Source: Echinococcus granulosus
Taxonomy: Eukaryota > Platyhelminthes > Cestoda > Cyclophyllidea > Taeniidae
Length of the DNA stretch: 64,000 nucleotides
Reading direction: 5' to 3'
Assembly: GCF_000524195.1 (NCBI RefSeq)
Contig: NW_020170394.1
Coordinates: 1 to 64,000 of the forward strand
The translations under genes were made by a program, and so were the position numbers. Every line of letters starts with the position of its first letter. The first letter of the stretch is position 1. Below, in pieces: positions 1 through 12,825 of the stretch. A model generated the notes under the pieces. The model was not told where the DNA came from, did not search any database, and was given only the letters and a program-made list of their open reading frames with translations.

Positions 1-1953
1 ATGTGTTATGTCTCTAAATATATCGCTGCTTTACATATCAGTCCTCGCTTTACAGGCAAAATGCACCTTCTGGTGTATTTTTTTCCTCTCGTCAAAACAC
101 AAATGAAATCAACATGGTGGGACATGACTAAATTCACCTTAAAATTCAAGCTAAATCTTGGTTCATGAAGCCTAATCCATCTTTGCATCCAATTTGTTTA
201 CTTTTAAGTTCTAAGACGAGGTTAATAAGGGAATGTGTGTGCAATGCACACCTATGGCTCACTAACTCCTTTCGTCTACCCGCTTACATTTCATTGTCCA
301 ATATAACCCTTTTTATGAAGCTAATTTAATGGCACCCTAAATGGACTAATGCTTCTGCAATAACTGTTGAGAGTAAATGAGTGAAAAAAAGACCTACCTG
401 CCGGTTTGTATTCCATTAGTAGTGTGGTAGTTTGAATAGCCAACGCGGTTTTATACCTTTGAAGTCTGAAAGGTACATGGTTCCTATAAGTAAAGCATTT
501 AGATACTGCATTAATTAGAAAGTAATTGTAATCAATGTGTACAGGTACAGTGGTTTGCGTGCTGTTTGGGAAGGTAGATGTGTAGGAGACTGGTGGACGT
601 CAAAAAGCTCCGACATAAGCACAGTCAACAATGAACAAGTCAGCTTAAATCACCTTTTCAAATTGACTAACTTGCCACTCCTTCTAAATGTTTGCCTACT
701 TTTTAAAGTAAGCCTCTTCACTTTACTCCCCACCATCACCGCTGGTTTTAACGATAAAGGCAATAATGCAAATCAAAGAAAAAGTAACAAAAATATTGCA
801 CATAAACATCAAACTCGAAGGTTAATAGCAGTGGGAAGCACCCCCTTTCAGGCCTTGGTATAAATTGGATTACACGGGATAGAACCTGAGGGTTCCTAAA
901 ACCGTCCCGAGAAAAGTAAGTGACAGAACCGGCAGAAGGCTGGCTTCTAGAAGCACACTTTTTGAGGAATATTCAACAGCTTGTTACCTACACGTCAAAG
1001 TGAACTTTGGTCCCGTTTGTCCAGATTTGTAAGCTAGATTTATCCCACTTCATCGATCGACCAATCGATCGAGGGGTGACTCAAATGATGCTGCTAATCC
1101 AATCAGAGGTTAATCGCTGACGCACCGTCTTCACTGCACTCTCATGTACGCGCTGCAATTTGAAAGGGGTGGATATCGAGAGGCAATTCCAGCTCACTCC
1201 AAAGCACCCTCGGACTTCTATGATGGTATTCAAGTGAAAAGTAGGAGAAGGTACTCTGTATCAGCTTCCTCTTTGTTGATTTAGTGCGTGATAAGCATGT
1301 TGTTGGGGTACGGCGCCTTTTACCACAAATGAAGTAAACTAACGTATAGCCCATGTAGATACATTAATAGAATCCACTAGAAGATCCGAATTTAAAAGTT
1401 CTAAGGGTTTCAACCTGCATGTGTTTGATAAGGTATGCTCGCAAACTTTATTAAAAATTTGGGCTTAATTCACAATCACTTTTACCTTTATTAACTAGTG
1501 AGGGAAGCGCCTCCTTGAAATCTGAATAAGCGATGCCTCAAAACCCGAAATCCTGGGTGGTCACGACGTCCCTATTGTTTGCAGCTGGTGGATGCAAGTA
1601 TGGTTGCTACGGTAATGGCCAAGTGCTGCCTACCTTTGCCCCAACGTTTGGGAAATTACATGCTACCATCTGATTGGCTAGATAGGTGTAAATGGGATTG
1701 GGCGCTGCAGGTCGCTCGAACAAAAGTATGGCGGGGTTTTAGCCACTCTACTAACGTCATTCTCTTATTTCTTAGGTTGATTTTTTTCTACATAGTGTAA
1801 CTGTCCTCAAAGGAGAGTGTCTGCATCCCACTGATCCTGATTCAGAGATTGCATTTCTCTACTGAATTGTAAAAGAATATTGTAAAAACCAGATCAACTT
1901 TTGAAAACCAGTCTGCTGAATTTGTTCCAATTTTAACATTAAAATAGTCTTGG
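1..1953. other. Gene-free left flank
   Basis: No family-level similarity was recognised on either strand. The open frames present are short (up to about 108 codons), low in complexity and lack convincing splice partners. The stretch is AT-rich. A small cluster of CGATCG words at about 1054-1071 is the only visible oddity. It could hold regulatory DNA or UTR of a gene outside the window. Confidence 0.5.
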
Positions 1954-2149
1954 TGTAGCGTCCCGAGACTTCCCTGAAGACGAAAGAAGACACAATACTC
2001 GGGCCGAATATATATTCAACACAGGGAAGGTGTTTGGGCTAATGCCATGACCCGAAGGCCAGCCCACCCGGCGAGATACAAGAAGGCTAATCCGAAGTAC
2101 AAGAGTGGCGCCTCACCAATACCGAGGGATGAACCGCCATCGTATTACA
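1954..2149 (-). repeat. Solo LTR of the same family as the 42-kb element
   Basis: The reverse complement of this 196-bp block starts TGTAATACGATGG and ends GGGACGCTACA, so it has the TG...CA ends of an LTR. It closely resembles the two 198-bp LTRs at 41995-42192 and 42884-43081, sharing the GAGGCGCCAC block, the GGGCTGGCCTT block and the GAGTATTGTGTCTTC block. The flanking pentamers are CTTGG on the left and CTTAG on the right, a likely 5-bp target duplication with one mutation. No primer-binding site or internal region adjoins it, so it is best read as a solo LTR left by LTR-LTR recombination. Confidence 0.88.
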
Positions 2150-4726
2150 CTTAGAATTCAATTCATTTCGTAAAATGACTGAATTTAATTATACATGGTT
2201 AATTATCGACAACAAGCGCAGTTCAACTAGTTCCCATTCGTTTTGCTCACATGTGGCTATGCGGGTATAGTTTACCCTAGAGACTTTCTCGCTGAACTTC
2301 TGGTAAGGCGTTGTGCTACGACGTCTCTTAGATCACCGAAGCAACCGACCCTAATTGGTTCACTGGCCCTGTCAACAGCGGCATGAACACGTCCACGTGA
2401 CGTCAGAACGCGTGTGACAAGTTGGCTAGCCTTGAAGACCTCGCCGCACTATTTCATGGCCGCATACAATACGGTGTAACTGGTTATGTTTGTAAAGTCA
2501 ATGTTGACAACTTAACAGGTAAAAAAATTACGTCGGACAAAAGAATTACGCAGATGATGTGCTATCATTGAACAATGTTAAGGTCGAGAAAAAGTTCAGA
2601 TTTGACGTTACCTCATGCGAATTTGGCTTTTTGAATCAGCCGAGTTTATTCGACGTAGCAACGAAAGTGGTCTCAAATTGTGGTTTCACCCAATTATTCT
2701 GTCTTAATACACTTCAAAACACCTATTCTACAGTTAGCTTAGTCGACGTCATTCTCTTGAAACGTGGGTTAAAAATGGGGACTCACCTCTACGTCTGGGT
2801 GTTGCCGGTGCTTGGCTGCAGTCACGATACAGTGCGTGATGTACTGAGAATAAAATATAGATGTAAGTGTGAGGAGACATGCATTTTTCGTCAATTAATG
2901 TTTGGCAACACAATGTACACCGCCACCCCTGGCCCCGAATTCATGAGACAGCAAAGGGAACTCCCTCGTCATTCCATTGAAGTGACAGGCTGCTTAAGCC
3001 GATAAGGGAAGGGGTCACCTGTTTCCCATTATTGACCATTTAGTTTTGAGGATGCCCTCCCGCTAAATCAAATACTAAGGAACCATTATCAGTGTTCAAT
3101 TTACAGGGAAATATTAATTCACAATCTGGATCAAAAGCTACCATTGTTTTAAAGTCGCTTAACTTTACTTAATGGCTTCAATGCAATTCAATTTGAAAAA
3201 CAGCAATTTCATGAAGTTTTGATAACTCTCAAATTTTATACTTGGAAATTGAATGTGGTGATTGAATGATACCTTAGCATCGTGCTCTTCCTTCCTAAAT
3301 ATAAAACGGTGAAAAGTTCATTATCATATGTAAATTACTAAATCTGGGGCACGAAGAACGAGAGATTTATTTATTTAACAACTCGGTGGACACGTTTTCC
3401 TGTGAACCAGGAACGCCGATGTAAAAAGTAACAAGCAGGTTAATTGCATCAGGCTCACCTGTTTTTACTGAAGCCTTATTTCGAAGTAAGATTCAGAGCT
3501 CATTCCATATTAGCCATACAGGCGAACTGAGAACGATAGATCTGTCTACCCAAGTTTGTGTGAGCTTTGGTAGATCTCACCAAAATGACTTGTTGTAACT
3601 TAAAGAGACCTGGCCTTCGTACTCCAACGTTAAGCGAATGAACAGCATGGCATAACTCAAGCCATCTACCATCTCACCCTCCTAGGGCGCGTTTTCACGA
3701 AAGTGGTGGGTTGCTGACGAACTTGTTCACTGTGAATTTCTTACTACAGGTCAAGCAACTGTAGCTGAAATTTGTCGACTCGACACGACGCAACTCGAAG
3801 TTGAGGAAGAGAACTTCGCCTAGGTATAGTCAGGACTAATCAGTGGTAAGAAAACCCTATTATTGTAAAGCACATGATTTGCTCTTGACGAGGATAATGT
3901 TTCAGTCCTACTCACAGTATTTCTCGCATGTATCTTGGCAAAAATTTCATCATGGCGAAATTCCTAGGCCTTTAGTTCAAAACGGATCATGGCTGTGATG
4001 ATGATCACTTCAATAAATGGGGTGTTTCATTTTTTTGTAATTATTTATTCTAAAAACTGCTCAAACCTACATGGCTACCTTAAAATTAAGACCGAGGACA
4101 TTACATCGCCTATGTGTAGGTAGTCAGGTTGGTGTTACTGAAAGAGGATGTTACTTTTACGTTCATTTCACTTGTAACAAACCTTCTCTAGCCTCGTCTG
4201 CTTGCCTACGAATTGCGCTTTACTTGAAGAAGATTGGGGTAGTGACTTGACACTTTTGCCGAGAGCTTGCGGACAAATTCTCAAATAATCTCCATTTTTC
4301 GAAGGACATGAAGATTGGGGTGGATAATAACAGCGACAGCTATAATAGTACCGAAAACAAAGTTGCCGCTTATGTAACGTAAACCTCAGATGCCTAGACT
4401 GGATGCAAAACCCCAACACATTCATTTTGGCAAAATTCAAAAGTGCCTAATTTTGAACAGTTGCCTGTTAATGGGCCCTGGCCATACCCGTGTCGTTTAC
4501 AATTCGCCTTAATCTTTTCACACGATCATTTGTTGGTACTGGTTGATTTTTTGCATTATTAGTCTTTTATAAGTTATTATCCATCGTTCCAGACACTAGG
4601 CGACCAAAGTGAAGGCGTTACACTTCCTCAAGGGTAAATCCCACGGAGGGTAATTTCCTTCATGAAGTTCAACGACATATCACTCAGTAACTGAAAAATC
4701 AGGATTTAGGTACCTCTTGAAACAAC
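2150..4726. other. Gene-free stretch downstream of the MATE gene
   Basis: Nothing recognisable was found on either strand. The longest frame (2559-3005, plus, 148 codons, ATG start) has no domain, signal peptide or splice context that I know, and its composition looks like open non-coding sequence. On the minus strand this stretch lies beyond the 3' end of the MATE gene. Confidence 0.5.
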
Positions 4727-4732
4727 TTTATT
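4727..4732 (-). terminator. Candidate polyadenylation signal AATAAA
   Basis: The minus strand reads AATAAA here, about 225 nt downstream of the MATE stop codon (4958-4960). The position fits the 3' end of that transcript. AT-rich DNA produces such hexamers by chance. Confidence 0.4.
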
Positions 4733-4957
4733 AAATAACAAAGAAGTTACGAATACTCCAAATCCTCCTGTAACAATAACAATAGACAACGACAGCTAAC
4801 TGCTCTTAACGTTTTTTTTAGTTCAACTAGGCAATAGCTTTGCACTAAAAGGTCCATAATCTTAGATACTCACTGGATGTAAACTAGTTCATCAAACTGG
4901 CGGCGATTGAAACAAGGGAAAGAGGGAGAAAGATGACTGAAGTGATGTAGAATGAGT

Positions 4958-7900
4958 TCAGGGAATTAAGCGTACGCAGCCTAGTTCCCTGACTATCGAT
5001 CTGCTATGAAGCGGGAGAAGGGTGCCATTGTTGAGGAGACAGTGGCTTTGAAAGTACCTTGACCAGTCGATGTAGTACCGGCAGCAGATGGCAACCAGCA
5101 GAAGCGCGGAGAAGGTAACAATAATCAGAGACCGTGTTATTAGTATCAAGGGTGTGCAGGCTTTTACCAATTCTGCATCCTCATCACAGCCGTCGTTACC
5201 GGCATCTGCCCCTGAGTGATCCTCGCTTTTCTCTTTTACAGCTTCTAAAAGGATAATTTTGAAGCTAAACTCCCCATCCACAACAAAGAGGATGACTCGA
5301 TTGAATTATTTGATTTTGGAATTGCAAGAATACTGCTTGGCTTCTATCATCGCAATGTTTACATCAGTGAGTTTCAGCATTTACATTCATCTACTTTCTG
5401 AATGTGCTTTGGAAGCTGCACAGAGAAGAAAGCGTTTACATATTCATGAGTTTATTTTACGGTGTACTAGTTGAGTGCTTTCCTGGTTTATAATTTTGCC
5501 AACGATGGATGTGTCTAACACAACTAGTTAATAATTGTGATTTTCCGAGGATGGCTGTGACTTAGAAAATTAAGACCAACGAACCAAAGCTCATTTAATC
5601 TCAACGAGGCCTAAGCTGCAGCAGTACTCGCTAAAATGCTGGTAGATAACTGGCCGAAATCGCAAAATAAATAGGCACAATGCATCTCCGGTTCTTGAAT
5701 CCGAAAGGTATTCGGTAAACAACCAAATACTCTTCAGATGGGGGATACCCTAACTAGAAAAGAACATCCTCCCACAAAATCAAGTAAATTTGTAGTTAAA
5801 GACGAGTTTTATTGAAAATCTACGTAATAGAGATGAAAATACTGGAGCGAAACATGATAAACAGTTGAGAAACCTACTAACCTGTCATTTGGAAGGTCTC
5901 ACGACCCAAACTAGAGTTGACAAACTTGATTTCAGTTAGCCTTTCAGCCTTAATGTGAGAAAAAGGATTATGTTTATTTCGCTTCAATAAAGCAATGAAT
6001 TATTGTCTCAGCATCAATGACTGGTGAATAAAAAATAACCAGAAGAAGTTTACAAAAGCAAGCGCGTACTTGACGGCACATCTGCACCCAGTCAATCCGA
6101 CAGCACTTGGTGATGTAAAATATGACTTGAATTACCATGCCAACTGTAAGACCCCACCAGAAACCTGGAAAGCAGTAAAAACCCAACACTACTGAATTCT
6201 GTAAAGTTTGCGGATGCATATGTGCGCCATATCCGTATTATTTTTGAGGTGAACTCTGAAAGGGAAACCTGATGATCACCTGGCACAACGAGGTCGGTTA
6301 GGAGAAGAAGACAGAGGGCGAGTGGCCCGCCGATCAGATACATGCTGACGCAACACACAATGGCCCCGAACCTTTGCATTCCAACACCTCGGATAACTCC
6401 ACTACACACACCCTGAAAACAAGTACGAGTGGAGAGCAAACATTAACCCTTAAGAGAGTCGACACCAATCATCCACAGCTGATGCTCTTGTGGTAGTTTG
6501 TTCAGTGACCTATGCTGCTATTTTGAAAAAACAGAGTTTCATCAAATGACATTGATAGGCAACAATTTTAAGAGTTCAAAGACATATCTCGTCCGAAATA
6601 TCTGGATTTAATTTAGTCCAAAAACCGTTAGAATATGAAATAAACCAGCACTAGAATTCGAAGCAAATTATGCTTAATTACTTTTGTGTCAAGAAAGTTA
6701 AACAGAAAAATTTTGCTAATAAAGTGACCGAAATTGCCAGTGTCTTTACCTTCTGCTTTAGAGCAGACAACGGTTGCCAGACTGAAAACACTTACCACAA
6801 TGCAATCAAAGAATTGGTATGCGACGACAGACGGCATGCCATAAGCGGTTGCCGCTATAATTTTACTGAAACGATAACGAAGGGTTAGAACATCCGTGGT
6901 AGCAAATAAAGAAAAGACTTGGCTGGAGAAGTAAAGTCGAGTGCTGTTTTCCTTTAGAGTAAGTTAAATAGTAAGTTAATCATATTTTCAATGATAAGCG
7001 TGACTCTTCTTTGGAAAACAAGGAAAGAATTCAATAAATTGATTCCATGCTTGCTCCCATGTCACTCAAAGCATGTTTGCAGTGGTTCTAGAAGATAATC
7101 CATTCTAACTCATTGAGTCGCACACTTCACACACATTTCTGAATATCCGGCTCTTACCAGAAGAGAACATCGCTTACCTTGCCGAGCATTAGGATGCAAA
7201 GATACATTCAACATCACTTACACGTCACCTGTAAAGATTCGTGGGATTTGGTAGCGTCCAAACAAAAGAATAATTGTATTCATTATTGCCACAAACACTA
7301 AAATAGCAAAAGTAATGAAAAAATTAGATTCGTTGGTGAAGTAATTGTAGAGGCGCAGGAAATTGTGGGTAAAAAATACCGTCCACCCGATTGCTAAGCA
7401 TTTTAGGGAAAAACTTGTACAAAATTATGTGCTAAACTAAAAAGGATTCTAACTCAAACAACACGGTATCCGGGGAATGTGATACTTAGCCGCAGAATAA
7501 TAAATAACCAACGGAAGTACACTTCGTGTTTTAACCAAAGTACTGACATTGAAATATCCATAATGAAGTTGAGCGCAATCAATAAATGAAATGGAAAAGC
7601 AATATTCAAACAAATTAAGATAGCGTCCTTTTGCTACGAAACGCTATTCAAAATAAGAGCATTCTATTGAACCGAGAAGAAATGTACAACTGAACAGCCA
7701 ATACTTGCAACCTATTATGTCAAACATGAAACAACCATATACAACCACATTACTGCGCATAATTCGCCTCCCTGGATCTATCGATAGATCGTACCGAAGG
7801 CAGCCTGGAGCCTACTTTAGAATCTAAATGTAATGAGATAATATGTGCAATATGCGTAAGGTTTCGTTGGATGCATCAATGAAAATAAGATTAATGGCGA

Positions 7901-10900
7901 ATATCGGATAAATTTCAAATTTTCATTCCACATAGGTTACCGGAATGTAGATGAAAAAGCGATTGACTAACGGGTAAGCAAATTGCCTCAAGCACTAGTG
8001 TTGCATGTGAATAATTTTTTTCCAATGCCACGAGACAGCGAGTGCGTTAAAGAACATGAACTCGTAAAGGCGAGCTTCCCAGTTAACAACCTACCCAGAG
8101 TAAGTATTCCTACAAAGACCGTCAACTTTGGCCCTACAGAGTTGTTGGAACCGACAAATTGGCCAACACGAATTGCTACAGCAATACCATATCCCATGGG
8201 AAACTAAAATTTATTAACAATCAAATTTTCATTTAAATCACGACAGGCAAAACAATAGGTTTTTACACCTTACAGTACAAAATAGGATGGATTCAACGTT
8301 GTTCAGAATGGTTTGGACGGCAAGAGCCTCTTCTCCGCGAAGACCTTGAGTCAAAAAAAGAAAAGGAAAATTATCGTTCTTTAAGTAAGTAAAAGAAATT
8401 TCCAAGACCAATCAAGAAAAGTTTCATGCATCAAAACAAAACGATAATCCAATTGAGCATCAAGCTCCTAGCCTACACAAATAGTGTTAATTATACAGAT
8501 GAGGAGTTAACAGAACTTTGTCAGGTAAGCCCTTTCGTTATCCATTTACAACAATTCGCCAAGTTGTTCGTGCTTATTAACTACAAAAGATGACATATAA
8601 TCCCCACTTAAATAATGATGGATAATTGCTAACGTTTAGATGTTTAAGTTCGACTTTTAAGTATCAAGAGGGGTTGGGTGAAAGAAGGGCAAGCAACTTT
8701 CAGCGGCAGCAGGCAGCGGAGTGTTCATACCGGCGGTGAGGCTTCCGGCCTCACAAACCCACCACTCAAGCCCAAACATCACCACACCCGGCAAGCCAAG
8801 GCGAAACCATACACTCCAGTCATGCCACATTTCAATATGAAGACCTAAAATAAGATAAAAAAGATAAATCTCATCAGAAATTGTGATGAGGGCCCTCATC
8901 TGGTACCCGCATTAGTTACTGAATCCAGAATTGGGTCCTGCCGTTATCAGTTGTTGGACTGCCCATTGGGAGTAAAGTGGAAAAGACTATTTTTGGGTTA
9001 TTTCTCGCCTCTATTTTAAGCGTAAGATTGACTTTAAAGCCAGTTGAATAAGGCCAGGAATGAATTAAGTGGGGTGTAAAACAAAAAAAATTAATGATGG
9101 GAGTTTTGTGCTTAAATTTACTATTCAAATAAAAAACTCACCATCCCATGTGCGGCGGTATATTCCAGAGGCGACAATATAAACCAAAACGCAGCTAGCT
9201 TGGACAAAATAACATACGGACTGTGAAAGCGCAGAACCTCTAAAAAGATGTGGAAAAGTAAACAGGTGTTACGCAGCTGCAAAACCTAACTTACAAATCA
9301 TATTTTATTCCTTACATAATGCCAATGTCGCTATGGTAAATGAAAACGTAGTGTGCAATAGCATTGGCGAGATTTCCTATGATTCCAGCAATGAGTGGTG
9401 GCAGTACTTTGTTCTAAACACAAATTTTTCACCTTGAAAAAATAACAACACATATATACCTGGGTTTGCACATACTTTGTCAGGATTTCAAAGATGGAGA
9501 AGAACTGGAAGAAAAATAAGTGGAACAACGCAGAACCTACAAATAGTCCAGGCATCATTCCAAGAATATACTCGCCAGTATACCTTAAAAAGAAAGTATA
9601 ATGCAGCTTGATGGTAGAATTTTAGTACGATGAGGTAGTGACAAAGCAGTAATTTACTTGGCTATCAAAGGAGGTTGGTTGGTGGACAGAAGAATTTGTT
9701 CAATCACCAAATGCACGGCCCAGCAAGGAAGGCAACAAAGGGTGAGGATTAAGAAAGCTATAAAAAAACAAGGGTAAACACTGGGTATTCACATTCAGAG
9801 GTATGTTTTTGGTAAGCATATCGCGCTTCGCAATAAACGTAAACGAACGGACAGAAAATCATCATACCAGTCTTGAGTATAAAAATACGACAGATTCGAT
9901 CGCAAATCAAAATACTCAAATGCATCGAATTCCTAAAATACCAGAATTTACTTCATAGGATACGACAAAGGCATATCACATTTCGTAAAGATAAAAGCTG
10001 AATATGATAATTATTGTCTAAAAATTACTATGGTTTAGTAGGAAATTAACCAACAAAGCCCCATTAAAATGTATTTTACTCACACATTCTTCCGATACGA
10101 CAAACGGCCAAATTCCCTAATACTAGGGTGTTTATTAATGCTAACTGTGATGCAAATGCTCCCCTTGTTGGGCGTCTATTTGAAGATAGCGTTGTAAACT
10201 TACACCTTTGCACCTGTATCCCGAGTCCGAACTTATTTTTTCCACCGTAGGTCTATAAAAGAAGTACGAGAATCAGAAGATATAACTTAGAATAAGGGCC
10301 ATACATCTGATCCTACGTAAAATCTATGAAAAAGTTTAGAAAACAACACATCAATGTGTTATAAAAGGTGACAACTAAGGTGTGTTGCAGACTAGCAACT
10401 GGGAATTCTTAAAAAATTGGCATCAACGTCAAATTTTTTGAAGGCCCAAATTATCTACAGCACATTCCAAAATACCCTACTACTGGCCTAGGGATTAATT
10501 CCCCTTCAAAACGATAATTTATAGGTGAGACCTTCGTTTGAAAGTCCCGGTATCAATGAGATTTTACATGAATACAACAGATATACGACTTTTAAGTCAA
10601 TACATTATAAAATTTCTGGATTATTTCTAACAGCAGTACGACAAAGTAAAAAAACACTAGTGTGCCCATAACCACCTGCGCAAAAAGGGTTTCACCGGCA
10701 GTAAGAAGCCCCATAATGAAGGAGACGCCGGCAGTATGAAAAAGGGATATCGCAAGACCCGCTGCGGCCAGCTCAGTTTTTCCGAGTTTCCCACAGAAGA
10801 AAAGACTGATGGGTGCAGTAAGGTACTCAACCAAACTTGTGAACATCTGCACAGCAAAGAAATGCATTACACACATAAAAATTCATCCACTTCGATAGCT

Positions 10901-11114
10901 AAAAGTGGAGCTGGATTGCATATCACAAGCCTTGAATATTTCGGCTGAGTGTAATTCTGTAATTTTATCACCAGACATTAGTATCAATAGCTTACAATAG
11001 GGACAGCAAGTTTTGACAGTTCCTTCCATTCGTACCAAAACCCATTCAGAAAATATTTTGACCAGCAATTTCGCCCCTTCGCGTAGTCAGCGTCTAAACC
11101 ATCTTGTGTATTTT
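4958..11114 (-). CDS. MATE-family multidrug and toxin extrusion transporter (SLC47-like), multi-exon
   Basis: Predicted plasma-membrane antiporter exporting organic cations in exchange for protons, as known for animal SLC47 proteins. Exons called in order: 11114-10996, 10846-10676, 10252-10204, 9757-9658, 9583-9460, 9413-9316, 9239-9142, 8844-8731, 8344-8274, 8203-8095, 7297-7222, 6865-6796, 6412-6280, 6164-6070, and a last exon from about 5244 or 5264 to the stop at 4958. Phases agree from the first exon to 6070. Visible family motifs are FFCGKLGKTELAAAGLAIS, TYGGKNKFGLGIQVQR, GNLANAIAHYVF, GLEWWVCEAGS (acidic residues at the positions I recall as essential in human MATE1), GVCSGVIRGVGMQRFGA and a C-terminal membrane helix. 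Together the exons encode about 570 residues, near the human length. The start exon was not found, and the last junction does not close in phase, so a small exon is probably missed between 5.3 and 6.0 kb. Confidence 0.9.
7775..7790. other. 16-bp perfect palindrome with TATCGATA core
   Basis: GATCTATCGATAGATC is its own reverse complement. It lies in the MATE intron between the exons at 8095 and 7297. The TATCGATA core equals the Drosophila DRE/DREF site, but no function is shown here. Confidence 0.3.
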
Positions 11115-12825
11115 CTGAAATACGTTGAAAGAAATAATTAAATCTGTAGCTGTAAATTTGGCTAAAACTTACGATTCTGGAATAGTTAAGAGCGAGCAAC
11201 AGCCAGCGATTTCAAAACAGGTGAGACACACGTTTGATTAGAATCAAACACCAAGGTTATAAGGCAACTTACATGCTTAACGCAAGGGTTAACACCAAGC
11301 AACACCATGGAAGGTATATGTTGAGTGTGATTTACATGGAAAAAGTTTTGATATTATAGGGATTGTGGGTACACAATGTGTATGACTAATGACAGTGAAG
11401 CACAGAAGATATAGCTAGGAAAAGGAAACTGACTTAAGAGCGCATTAAAAGGTAGTTAAAGCTAGTGCTCTTAAACTAAACTGTAATTACTGGATGCTAA
11501 TTCCACAACGAAAAGAACTCTTCGCGATAGTGCAAACCCATTTCACATGAAGCGTTGCAAATAACATACGAAATCCAATCAAAGAAACCCGAACAAGCAG
11601 CGCGCAAAAAAGGATCTGCAAAAACACAGGTATTTCAGGGCAACATTTATGGAGATACGTAAAATAAAACGCATCCAAACCATGATTACGAATAAAACAC
11701 CTAGCTAGAACTAATCTACCCAGTTAGTCTACACGGACCGACCTTGGTCCATCATTTATGGCACCAGGGCACTGATATAAACAAACCGTTCTAAACAGCT
11801 CTAATAGCATTCAGTAAAAAGTGAAACGGAAAAACACGTCTTCAGGCTTAGAAACTAATTGGTATATTAATATACTGCTTAAAGAACACGATCTGCACCC
11901 ACACGCTTTATTGAAGCAGCTTTTATCGGGTGCATAAATGCTTACTGTTGGTTAATTCAAGAAGATTGCTCCTTGAGAGCCTAAAAAAGGAATTTATGCA
12001 GCAAATTCTAGTTTTGCTAAGCTTTTGTTTTCTGCCCAACTCCTTTGGTTTGAATTTAAATCCCATAGTTTAAAAAGATGTATTTTTGCATGGAATGTAT
12101 TTACCGGATTATCATTCCTTGCAGACTTTAGCAGCTTTTTGTGAATCGTCATTTTTGTCACACTTAGACACTTGTTACCCTAAGGCGTTAAGAGCAAACA
12201 AGCCTGCAGCATCTTGAACGTCATCTGCAATCCATGGGCATCATAAACTCCCAGTTTTCCCATAACTTAGGCATCCTCCTCGAGCTTCATAGTTTACCAC
12301 CTATATTGGCTCAATGGGTTTCTACTCACAGCCATGTTGCCCTAGTTATTCTGCACCTCGATTTAAACTTTCGGATCGGTATGCAGTGGTTGTGTCCATA
12401 TTCCCAATGGAAAAATGATGATGCGCATGGTGTAGGCGTACTTGTGATAGATGCATTCTAATGAACTTTTCCCATTATTTTGTACGCTAAGGAGCTGAAT
12501 GGCATTGTTCTTCCTTCGCTCACCACTTGTGCGACGCCGCCTTCTAGTACCGTGCTCGACCCATCCATCGAACAAAGCCTTGCATTAGGAAGCTGTCCCC
12601 ACGTTCCCCGCCCGGAAACTCGTAATTTGCTGGCTCCTGTCCAGCTGCCTAATCCGTCCGCAGAAAACCCAGTATGGGTTAACCCTTGAAAAGCACTCCA
12701 CATAGAGCTTAACCTGCATAATGCATCGCAAATAACAGCCTGAACGGTCTGACGCAAGAAATAATAATACATATTGAACAGGCCATAAGATCGTTTGCTT
12801 TAGGAGATAATTATACACAGTTTAG
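11115..12825. other. Intergenic stretch between RTF2 and MATE
   Basis: This must contain the MATE promoter and probably its first coding exon. The first MATE exon called needs an upstream exon ending in phase 1, and I could not identify it. A minus-strand frame at 11487-11678 is hydrophobic but matches no MATE segment I know. At about 12480-12700 there is a more GC-rich block with open frames on both strands and no recognised product; it may be an old repeat insertion. Confidence 0.45.

Noticed and set aside
829..839. GCAGTGGGAAG resembling the primer-binding site of the LTR element
   Set aside because: Only 11 bases match, it lies over 1 kb from the solo LTR and on the wrong strand relative to it.
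2559..3005. 148-codon ATG-initiated frame on the plus strand
   Set aside because: No recognised domain, no splice context and composition like random open sequence; not listed as a gene.
11487..11678. Hydrophobic minus-strand frame as a second MATE copy or missing first exon
   Set aside because: No MATE motif is present and no donor with the required phase was found.
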